This document shows, piece after piece, positions 55,516-64,000 of a DNA stretch of 64,000 bases. The position numbers and the translations under genes are program-made. The stretch lies in the NCBI GenBank assembly GCA_030374805.1, contig JARGSG010000202.1:744001-808000 (forward strand), given 5' to 3'. Numbering within the stretch: the first letter of the stretch is position 1; each line of letters begins with the position of its first letter. Under the pieces are notes generated by a model, which ran no database searches, had not been told where the DNA came from, and saw nothing but the letters and a program-made list of their open reading frames with translations. This DNA comes from Gracilaria gracilis (taxonomy: Eukaryota; Rhodophyta; Florideophyceae; Gracilariales; Gracilariaceae).

Positions 55516-56302
55516 ATGAGAAAGCGTTCTAAGAGGGAGACCGGCTCTCAAAATATGCGCCTATCAATCACGGTGAGAATGCTGGCTGGTGGTAGGTATC
55601 TCGATGTGATGATCAATTTCAGCTCTGGACAGTGTACAGCTTACTCAATATTTTACAAGACGCGAAAAGTTGTTTTGAAGGTGTTGCGATTGCCCGCAAT
55701 TCCAACTACACTTGTTGATCTCAATAACCTTGCGCTTGGATTTAAGGACTCTAGGAAGCGGATGAGTCCGTTCTGTGGATGCATTGGCGCATTAGACGGA
55801 ATGGCGATCAAGATCAGGAAGCCTTCGTGTCGTTACGTCGCAGCGTACTATTACCGTGAGGGGTAATAGTACACTGCCTGTCCAGGCTCTTATGGATTCA
55901 TTGTACCGATTTGTGGACGTCTCTATATGCTGCGTTTGGTCTGCTCATGATGCTTTAGTTCACTTCGTCTCGAGGTTGGGTAAGAATCTGGCCGATAGAA
56001 GGCTTCCGTTGCAATTTCGGATTGCAGGAGACGGAGCATACGTTTTCACAGAGAGCCTTATATCTCTCATTCGGATGTCGCAGAGAAAGCACCTGTCGCG
56101 AGATGCATTTAATTTCTTCCTGTCGTCGCTTCGAATTCACATGGAACAAGCGTTTGGTATGCTTGTTGCACGTTGGCGGATTCTGAGCAGTTTGGAGTTT
56201 TATGTATGGGTAGATTCCGATATTATCGTCGTTTTTATGAAACTACACAAGTTCTGCGTAAACCACAAAGATGCGGGCTCTAGAGATGTGACAGAGAACT
56301 AG
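55516..56302 (+). pseudogene. PIF/Harbinger DDE transposase, frameshifted
   Basis: ATG at 55516. The first phase (to 55866) has MLAGGRYLDVMINF, LRLPAIPTTLVDLNNLALGF and GCIGALDGMAIKIRKP, the latter holding the first catalytic Asp, and ends in YYYREG. A one-base shift near 55856 then gives LPVQALMDSLYRFVDVS, HDALVHF, FRIAGDGAYVFTESL (second Asp) and DAFNFFLSSLRIHMEQAFGMLVARW (catalytic Glu), stopping at 56300-56302. Motif order matches Harbinger transposases. The N-terminal part appears short. Apart from the single frameshift the core looks well kept. Confidence 0.85.
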
Positions 56303-56686
56303 ATCTGTCAACGTGATGAAATGCGTGCGTGGTAAGGCACATGCAAGTCACAGAGCTGGGAAGTAGAGGATTCTGACTCCCCTACGTCGTCCATCTCGTG
56401 CAAACGAGAGTATCTTGTTGCAATCATAAAAGCAAAGGGTCTCAAGCGACCCTCTCTTCTTGGGGTGCCAACTGTGTGCAATGAAGACTGGTGAAATCTT
56501 CAGGCATGCCCAGTATACTGCAATCTCTTTTACTCTACCTTTTGCTCCTACTTATCTCGTCAAAGGCATTATCCCACCGTTCATGCGCAGGTTCAAACGT
56601 TGCAGAGGCGCCAAGATGCTCTCCATCAATATGAGCGCATACATCCATCTCGTAGCAAGTTGCTTGACGGCCATCAGGTTCAGGAT
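56303..56686. other. No recognised feature
   Basis: Between the Harbinger remnant and the copine-like gene. Minus-strand continuation of the latter cannot be recognised. Confidence 0.35.
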
Positions 56687-57797
56687 CTAATACATACACG
56701 CAAATCGCAGGTAGTACAATGTTGATCGCCAACAACCATCCACATTCACGGTGAAGAAACGAGCCATCAAACACGCACAGCAACGTCTGTCGTTCAAGCA
56801 ATGGCCGATTATCATGCAACCGAAACCATAAAATGCTCCGTACTGCAGAATGCCGCCATCCATCTTGCTGCCGATCATGCCCATGGTGGCGGAGCGGTAC
56901 AGCAGCGTCCACACGTTTGACTTGGGGTACTCGTCCAAGATGGCGTGCACGGTATAGAACATGCGCTTCACCAAGCTGTACGTCAGGCCCTTGGTCCTCA
57001 GAATGGGGCTGCACTGCATATCCAGACGGTACTGTGAGCGTTGATCGCGCACCACAAGAACCATGCGCAGCAGGCTGCCCACCGGGATGTGGCTGCTCTT
57101 CTTGTGATCCTTGTCGGACGCGGCCACGAACCGCAGCGGGCAAGAGAGCGGCTTAGGCTGCGAGGCGGCAATGGTGCTGACGGCGCACTCGGCGGTGCCG
57201 ATCAGGCGCTGCTTGTCCATGGCCGGCTTCGTCCAGTCGTAAAACATCACTTTGTGACAGTGCCGTCGGCGCATGTCAAAGTGCAGCTCAAAGTGCGTGC
57301 TGAACTCCACGTCACGCCCGTTCTTCCTGGCTACCTCGGTCACGCCCAAAAGCGCACCACCACGACCTATGAACGCGCGTGCAGTCGGGGCGCACGTGCA
57401 CGGTGGGGTGTCTGGGCGCCGTATACTTGGCGGCCACGAGCAGCGTGCAACGTATTGGAGCGACGCGCGTTCTTCATCTGGCTGGCGGTCTTTCTCACCA
57501 GGGCTCTCTCCGCGACGGCGTTGGCGACGGTGGCGGTGGCAGCGGGGACGGGTGGGTGTTGCGCGCCGAGCTGCGGCGGCGGAGTGTAGCGCCGCGAGCT
57601 GCGGCGGAGGGGTGTTACGCGGCGGGCAGCCGGCGCGTTTCATTGAAAAGGTACAGCATGGCATAGCCGGCGCGCAAGTGGAGATCCGGCTCAGGCAGAT
57701 CCCTGGCCGCGACGTATATTCGTAGCCGCGCGGAAGGCGGTAGCGGCGCGAGCGTGGAGCTGGCGGTGCTCAGCGACATGTTATGCGCGGGGGACAA
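56687..57797 (-). pseudogene. Copine-like tandem C2-domain gene, incomplete
   Basis: The likely ATG is at about 57780 (MSLSTASS). The first phase has LRIYVAARDLPEPDLHLRAGYAMLYLF, the start of a C2 domain, and ends at a stop at 57615. Another phase resumes GVTEVARKNGRDVEFSTHFELHFD and MRRRHCHKVMFYDWTKPAMDKQRLIGTAE (rest of C2A), then LRMVLVVRDQRSQYRLDMQCSP and YPKSNVWTLLYRS (C2B-like), and ends near 56687. Between the phases lies about 250 bases of GC-rich, Pro/Ala/Arg-biased sequence that could be an intron or an expansion. Copines bind membranes through calcium-dependent C2 domains and have a C-terminal von Willebrand A domain, which is absent here. Whether this is a truncated pseudogene or a spliced gene cannot be decided. 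Confidence 0.55.
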
Positions 57798-57988
57798 CGA
57801 CGCGTCTCAAAGCGGCGTCATGACGGCGGTGGTGGGAGCGGAGGTTTAATACGAGCAGCGACGCGTGCGCGGTGCTGCCCGCTTTTTCTTGTGCCCAGCA
57901 ACGGCGCGCAAGTGCGCGCACGCGCACGAGGCGTGGAGCACCACCGCGGTGCGCGCGCGCGGCGCGCACGCGCGCACGGCGCCGTAAA
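57798..57988. other. GC-rich upstream region of the copine-like gene
   Basis: Mostly G/C with an alternating purine-pyrimidine run (GCGCGCGCGGCGCGCACGCG, about 57950-57970), a candidate Z-DNA segment, lying between the copine-like start and the Copia III insertion. Confidence 0.5.
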
Positions 57989-58193
57989 TGTAGCGCGCGA
58001 GCGGGGTGGAACAAGGTGGAGCGAAGTGCGCGCATAGTTGACCGCCGGCGGGCAGAGCGCCGAGCCGGACGGTCGCGCAAGTTATTTTGCCAGTGCACCC
58101 CACCGGCGCATTGCTATGCGCCGGGCGTTGCACTGCGCACAAATGACGCGTGTGTGGCGCTCTCGCCTTGCAAGAGGCCGACCGGTATCAACA
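57989..58193 (-). repeat. 3' LTR of Copia III
   Basis: 205 bp, plus-strand ends TGTAGCGCGCG and GGTATCAACA. Matches both LTRs of Copia II in reverse. Confidence 0.85.
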
Positions 58194-58665
58194 CCGTCTC
58201 TCAAGGCGAAGCGACTACTCTTCCTACACCACTTATAAGCATCTAGTTACTGAGCCCAATTCACAAGTAAAGCATAATATCAACGACCGAAGAGCAGGGT
58301 CTGTAGACACGATTTCTCTGCAAATCTGTCTCTTCTCTGGCATTATCTTGCAAATGCCAAAGGCGTGGTGCAACATTCAAAACATAATATAAATACTTTC
58401 ATACATAACGCATCACACACATAGTTTCACCAGCTCCAAGCTGGGGAGTCATTACTTGTTCACACCAGTAAACTCCAAAACCCAGGTATCATGTAAAAAC
58501 CCTTTGGGACAAAAACACATGTACCTCTGTGGGAAAATGGAGAAGGTTGTGAACCACAAACATTCATAAACAATTATTCAGACATTCAAACATGTAGCAA
58601 ACAAAAGAGACAAAACAAAACATAACAAAGTAGTTAGTGTAGTCAGTAACCCCCAACAATTCTTC
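58194..58665 (-). other. 3' non-coding segment of Copia III
   Basis: About 470 bases between the gag-pol stop and the LTR, matching the equivalent part of Copia II (about 42830-43340). A/T-rich, no frame. Unusually long for this class. Confidence 0.55.
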
Positions 58666-61600
58666 CTAGAACGAGTCAATATGCATCAAGCTGACCATCC
58701 TCCTCACTTCTGGGAGAAACGCACACTTTGTCAGTATGTCAGCGATCTGTTGACTCCTTGGGATTTTGCACAGCTTAATAATTTGACCTCTCTCCAGGTC
58801 CCGCACATGGTGCGTCTTCAAATCAATGTGCTTGTTCCGAGCAGATACCTGTGGACTCGTGGTCAAAGATATAGCAGCCGAGCTATCATTCATGATCTTT
58901 GTGGCTTCGAACCATAGATCCTCGCTCCAAAGCTGGATGTGTGCGAATTCAAAATACATCTTTCGTATCCACGAAAGGTCTTTCGCGCAAGTAGAAAGAG
59001 CGATATACTCCGCCTCTGCCGATGATAGCGCAATTACCGTTTGACGCTTTGATTTCCACATGACTGGTGCGTCATTGACGACGATAACGTACCCTGTTGT
59101 GGACTTACGAGTCTCAATGCATCCCCCCCAATCGGCGTCAGCGTACGCACAGAGTGAGGCGGGAGAAATAGGACGGTGGGCTGGAAAATGAAGTCCATAA
59201 TCCATAGTGCCAGCCAAATACCTAAATAATCGTTTGAGCAGCGATAAGTGTCGTTCACATGGGTTATGTAAATGCCTTGAGAGCGCTGATATGGGAAAGG
59301 AAAGGTCAGGACGGGTAGATACAGAAATGTAAAGTAATGCACCAATCCCTGACCTATACTCTGCATGATCATCTGTCGAAAGAATGAAGTCTTCCTCACC
59401 AGATGGCAGTACATTGGCAGCCGTAGGGAAAGGTGGTCCAACTGCATTGCACTGTTGCATACCAAACTTCTTGAGAATTTGTAGTGCATATCCATATTGA
59501 TTAACCTTAATTCCGGAAGGAGATCGCTGAATATTCCAACCTATGAATGACTTCAGCTCCCCATAGAGCTTCACATCAAACGTTGCAGACAGTTTGTGTT
59601 TGAAGTCATTTAGAAGTTTGGCATTGTTGGCAGCGAATGCGCAGTCGTCGACTATAACAGCCAAGATCAGGAAGTTGTCCTGCTCGCGGAACATGAAGAC
59701 GCGAGAGTCGAGAGCTGATGTCACAAAGTTCCATGATAGGAGAGCTTCAGAAAAGAAAGAACCCCATATTATTCCAGCTTGGATAGCACCGTAGATGAAG
59801 TTAAGCAGTTTGCAGACATGGCCTGTCCTCTCCACATTGCCAGTGGAGTTAGAGGGTTGTTCCATAATTATCGGAACATCCAGTTTTCCATATAAGTAGG
59901 CATTTGATATGTCTGCTCCCTCCAGTAAAAGGTTTTGTGCAGCAGCAACTGAGAAAAGAATGCGTAGTGCTTCATGACAGGCTACTGGCGCATAAGTGTT
60001 GAACGGATCGAAGTCAATGAAGGGCTTCTGTTTGTCTCCCCGTAAACAGCAGCGTGCCTTCTTCAAGAACTTCTTCCCGACTCCATCCAACATCTTCTCC
60101 TTGAAGACCCAAGTATACGGAACCGGTTTCATCCAGGATTCCCTGGGTATAAGTTCCCAAGTGTTACGGCGGATGAGTGCGTTCATCTCGCGGTCGATGG
60201 CCTTACACCAACCAGGATCTCTGCACGCGTCCTTGAAACTACTTGGAACTTTGGGGTCGTACACAGTTTTCTTGGAGACCTATACATTTGGAAAGTTATG
60301 CGCGATTGTTGTCATCGCCTTTACCAGGTGGTCTTCCAAGTCAGGACCGTTATCGGTCTGTGAGGTATGGTCCGTCTCCTCTGTCTCCTGCTGGCGAGTT
60401 ATACCCTCCAGGAGGGTGGAGATGTTTGGAAGAGGAGAGGAGTTGACAGCCTTGAAGTTCAGAATACGGCAAGTGATGGCCGAGTTCTACTCCGGCACAA
60501 ACACACGGGCAATTGCAGTGTCGTTTTGCATGCCCACGAAGTGCGCGAAGACAGAACGGGGGAGGAACTTCTTTGATGCCACGGTCTTGGACCGATATAC
60601 AAAGGCGTAGCCAGGCTGACCAAAGTTCGGAGTGTTCGTAAAGTCGATTATAATGGAAGGATTCCATTCCAGAATCGGTATCCGTCCTTGTACCCTTGAA
60701 GATGGAGCCCTATTTTGGAGCCAGTTGGCATGGTTCATTGCCTCTGCCCAGAAGGAAATGGGCAGTTTGCTCGCGAAGAGAAGTACACGAGCCCTGGTCC
60801 AATGTTCTTGGGTAAACCTCTCCGCGGCTCCATTAGATTCGGAGGCGTAAGCAGGAGAGTAGTCCAAGACTATGCCATGATCGAAGCAGAAAGTGTCCAA
60901 CTCAATGCTTTTGTTTTCGCCGGCTCCGTCCAGGCGAACACTCTTCAAGCGAAACGAGTGGTTAAGTTCTAGCTCCGATCTGCGTTTGTACCATGCCAGG
61001 TGCTTCAAAACACTAGCACCTGTCTTGTCCATCAAGAAGAAAACGTCCGACTTGGGAGTGTGGTCATCCAGTATGGCCATGGCGTAGATTGCACCAGAGA
61101 GAGACGGCGAAATCTTTCCCGACAGGTCCATATGGATAAGTTCCAAGGGACTTGGCGTCGAAACGGATCGCGACGGGGCGGTAATTGGGTTCCGTTTCTT
61201 CTTGCCTGTGAGGCAAGGGACGCACGTCAAAGATTCCAAGATGGAACGTTGAAATTAAGACACAGAGTCGAAAGACTTGGCAAGGTTCTGGTATCTACTT
61301 GGGTGAAGATGACCAGTTCGACCATGCCATTCCAAAGCCAGCTCCTGATTGCTGTTACTTGCGTTCACGACCATCACTTGTTTGTCGTTATCAGCGAGGT
61401 CCATGACGAAGAGGGCTTGGTTGATTTCGGTTTCCCAAATGATTTCAGAGTTTCGATTAGGATCCATGATGAAACATCCATTGAATGGCCGAATGGTGGA
61501 AGTGAACATCACCATAAACTCTACACTGAGAACGCCAACAGAAAGCATGTTCGACTCAAAGGCAGGCGCGTGGTAAGCCTCGATGACTGTACCACGGTTC

Positions 61601-62838
61601 AAAGGTATCCAGACATGACCTTTGCCAACGAGACGAGCTGTTCCTGAGGCAGCCTGAACAGTCTCGATCTCAATTCGTTCGTAGCGAATGAACGACTTCC
61701 GCGAATGGAAGAAGTGATGAGTTGCCCCTGAGTCAATATAGGCTGAGTCCAATTTCGTTTGAGAAAGAAGAGCGATCTTACTCTTGACCTTGGCCATATT
61801 GCAGTTGAAGCCAGGTGAAGGAGGCGGATCATCATTTCTTTGCACCACATATGAACGAGGTTTGGAGTTATGATTTGAGTTACGATTATCATTTCCATCC
61901 CCCCTTGGTCCAAACCCTGAGTTCCAGTTGGATTGACGTTGTCCTCCTTTGTGGGACCCATACTGTGAACGACGAGAACCACCGTTGTTGCGATTAGATT
62001 GCTGCCGTCCGTTGGAGTTGTGCTGCTTATAATTATTGTCAGACTCCTCACGTTTGCGTTTGTAGCAATCTCGAGCGTAATGTCCACGACGACCGCAGTA
62101 GTAGCAATTGTCATCGTAGCGGCTCTTGGTAGCCGAGGACTTGTTACGCCGGGTTCGTTGCTTTCGACCACCCTTGTTTGCCGCGTTGGCTTTTGGCTGG
62201 GTAGTGGGGGTGGACGAAGGAGCGGAGGGTGTCGGGTTGTTGGGGTTCTTGCGACGAGCCACCTCAGCTTCGACAGCGTTCACGATGGAGTCGAAGCCCA
62301 CTGCAGTTAGGTTCGACATCATGGCCAAGGGAGCAAAAAAGTTGGGGAGACTTCGAATGAGTTTGGAGACTTTGTCTTTCTCTGAAAGTTCCTCATCGAA
62401 GGTGGCAAGTTCCCCAACTACTTCCAGGAACTTAGCGACGTGCTTGTTCCAGTCTTGGCTGTCCTTGTATACCAAAGTGTCCAGACGATGGCGGATGTTC
62501 TGCACAGCTTGTGCATTGGAGGTTGTGTACACGCGCTGCAGTTCATCCCAGAGATCTTTGGCCGTTTTGTCATCATCGTCGACAAACGTGCGAACGAGAG
62601 CAAGCGGAGAGTCACCGAGACAGAGGGTGATAGTACTCTTCGCCTTCACAGATTTCTCGAACTTAGTTCTCATTGCCCGGTTTGTGGGGTTGAACCCATT
62701 AGGACGTGGGTCAAGACCGGAGAGAAATGGGTCGTCTCTGCGGAGATACGCCAGAAGACGACGACGCCAGAGGACGTAGTCGGTGGGGACCTTGAGCTTT
62801 GGAAGCCTGCCAAGGAGACCCTCATTTGTGTCCGACAT
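58666..62838 (-). pseudogene. Copia III gag-pol (1390 codons, three in-frame stops)
   Basis: Start at 62838 (ATG, MSDTNEG). One phase runs to 58666, broken only by TAA at 61255-61257, TAG at 60487-60489 and TAG at 60280-60282. Copia II has a sense codon at each place (Tyr, Lys and Trp respectively). Gag (LLGRLPKLKVPTDYVLW) leads to a CCHC knuckle CYYCGRRGHYARDC and protease box YIDSGATHH. Integrase shows LIHMDLSGKISPSLSGAI, RLDGAGENKS and SESNGAAERF (D, D, E). RT shows MKPVPYTWVFKEKMLDG and VIVDDCAFAANN, and RNase H DADWGGCIETRKSTTGYV. With no frameshift in over 4 kb the element decayed only recently, or the stops are tolerated. Confidence 0.92.
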
Positions 62839-64000
62839 TAAGGCGTCCGGGGAGCGACGGAGAGAAGTGTATGATCAACCTTCTTCTACGAGATAAGGAT
62901 ATCGCGACCTACGGGGTAGGAACGTTTCTTCTTCTTCTTAAACTTCTTCAACTTCTTATTCTTCAACTTCGCCAGTCCCCTACCGGTGGAGGAGGTGTGA
63001 ACTTGAGGTGTTCCTGGCCCAACCTTGGGAGCCAGGCGATCGATGTAGGACGGGTCCCCGCAATTAAGCAGCTAACCCCGCACCACAACAAACAGACCTT
63101 TGAAGGATCTTCCCGCACCCGCAAAGCGGAGGGTACTTCGTTTTCTCAAACAAAGAACGAAACAAAACGGATGCCGATTACGTAGTAAGGTAATAGAGAG
63201 CGTTGTCCCTGTACAAAAGAAGTGAGTTGCGGCAAAAGAAGGACCACGGCGAGTACCGACGTCTTGACAAGAAGCAAAAGGAGACCTCTTTCACCAAGAC
63301 GGCCAGAAGACACAAAAAAACGACGGACCAGAATCTCCCACTAGGATGTATCGGAGGAACTTCGTTTTCGCGTCCGCATCAAATAAGAGACGAATTGCAA
63401 CCAGGTAGAAAATTTACCTGAGGTTGCGCGACGAACCAGCTTGTCGCGCAGTCGACCAAGCTTGGTAAAGAGAGGTGTAAATTTCTTACGTAGGCATACT
63501 CGTCATACGCGTCGAAAATTCAGGACTTCCGTAGGAATGGAAGGAAATAGGCGTAGAAAATGTTTCGCAAGCGGCGAACGGAAGCCGAGAACATTCAGCG
63601 ACACTGATAAGCTTCCGAGGGCAGGCGTATGGTAACCGTCCTATAGTAGTTTCGTTGAAAGCAACCCTTTGATACCCAAAACGAGAGGATATTCGCTAGT
63701 CAGAACCAAGTAAGCGCATGATTGTAACTCGAATAAAGCGCTTGGCAAACATGTAGAAAAAAAAGACCAACCAATGTAGTTCATCGTTATCCAAAATCTG
63801 TGAACAACACAGCAGTACAGGAAGAAAAAGTAAAGTGTCCTTATCCTGATCGCGTGCAAAGACTTTCCAAGCCACACCAGATCGACAGACCATGGGAGCC
63901 TTTCACTAAGTCAATTGTTTGCAATGGATTACGCGCGCAGAGCCGTAGCCACAACACACCTTCGGGCAGGCGAGCCTTGGTATCCGCAACGCGCAATCCT
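62839..64000 (-). other. Leader of Copia III with possible coding traces
   Basis: Matches the leader of Copia II (37520-38686) along its length, including the segment before gag with the conserved CCTGGCCCAACCTTGGGAGC (about 63013-63032). Short frames in both copies give similar but shifted peptides (for example MVCRSGVAWKVFARDQDKD here). No gene is claimed. Confidence 0.45.

Larger units (their letters stand above)
57989..64000 (-). mobile_element. Copia III (same family as Copia II), runs off window
   Basis: Minus-strand element. The 3' LTR is at 57989-58193, preceded (plus strand) by GTAAA, the expected target-site copy; the 5' LTR lies beyond base 64000. Reading from the right: leader (about 62839-64000), gag-pol (58666-62838), 3' non-coding (58194-58665), LTR. 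Coding capacity is intact except for three single-codon stops. The insertion lies about 210 bases upstream of the copine-like start, with the Copia reading toward that gene. Confidence 0.9.

Noticed and set aside
57300-58000. Several overlapping GC-rich open frames on both strands.
   Set aside because: High GC removes stops by chance; only the frame with C2-domain residues was kept.
24245-62838. A variant genetic code, because many elements read on through single stops.
   Set aside because: TAA, TAG and TGA all occur as breaks, and the flavoenzyme and Copia I use standard stops with none internal.

Overview
This looks like a repeat-dominated stretch of a eukaryotic nuclear genome. The recognisable host-type genes appear intron-poor: a 494-residue BBE-type flavoenzyme in one open frame, the C-terminal half of an SLC35B1-like ER nucleotide-sugar transporter, a carbohydrate-sulfotransferase-like pseudogene and a copine-like C2 protein. 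Intronless genes, sulfotransferases and very many LTR elements would fit a multicellular red alga. That is an inference; an oomycete or another intron-poor protist is not excluded. I saw no tRNA, rRNA, CRISPR or bacterial-type operon.

Layout. 1-957: open-frame fragment of a Copia element (minus). 958-6286: decayed Ty3/Gypsy element A (minus) carrying a 433 bp fold-back MITE (3284-3716) inside its RT region. About 6825-7141: PIF/Harbinger transposase fragment. 7336-11757: 5' part of Gypsy element II (plus), stopping within RT. 11758-14152: nothing recognised. 14153-22353: LTR element B1 (minus), 538 bp LTRs, near-matching TSD, PPT and PBS, coding capacity destroyed. 22554-23375: repeat D1. 23376 to about 25766: LTR family C plus gag. 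About 25767-35028: LTR element B2 (plus), same family as B1, hosting a solo family-C LTR (30704-31515) and a dead DDE transposon (about 31570-32964). 35029-35866: repeat D2, apparently the 5' flank of a DUF7869-like gene (35867-37192 plus 43548-44147) split by Copia II (37193-43547, TSD TATGC). 44563-44947 plus 49835-50073: SLC35B1-like gene split by the intact Copia I (44948-49834, TSD TTTAC, LTRs identical by eye). 51004-52488: FAD-linked oxidoreductase. 53687-54130: minus-strand hypothetical. 54140 to about 54935: broken sulfotransferase. 55516-56302: frameshifted Harbinger transposase. About 56687-57797: copine-like gene (minus). 57989 to the window end: Copia III (minus).

The strongest biology is the insertion history: one apparently very young, full-length Copia in a transporter gene; an older Copia in a DUF7869-like gene; and a third, ruined mainly by three stop codons, about 210 bp upstream of a copine-like start. 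The most unusual DNA-level signal is a short quasi-palindrome, ACCAATTGGT and near variants, scattered tens of times through the B1/B2 elements in every reading frame. It may be a functional DNA or RNA site of this LTR family.
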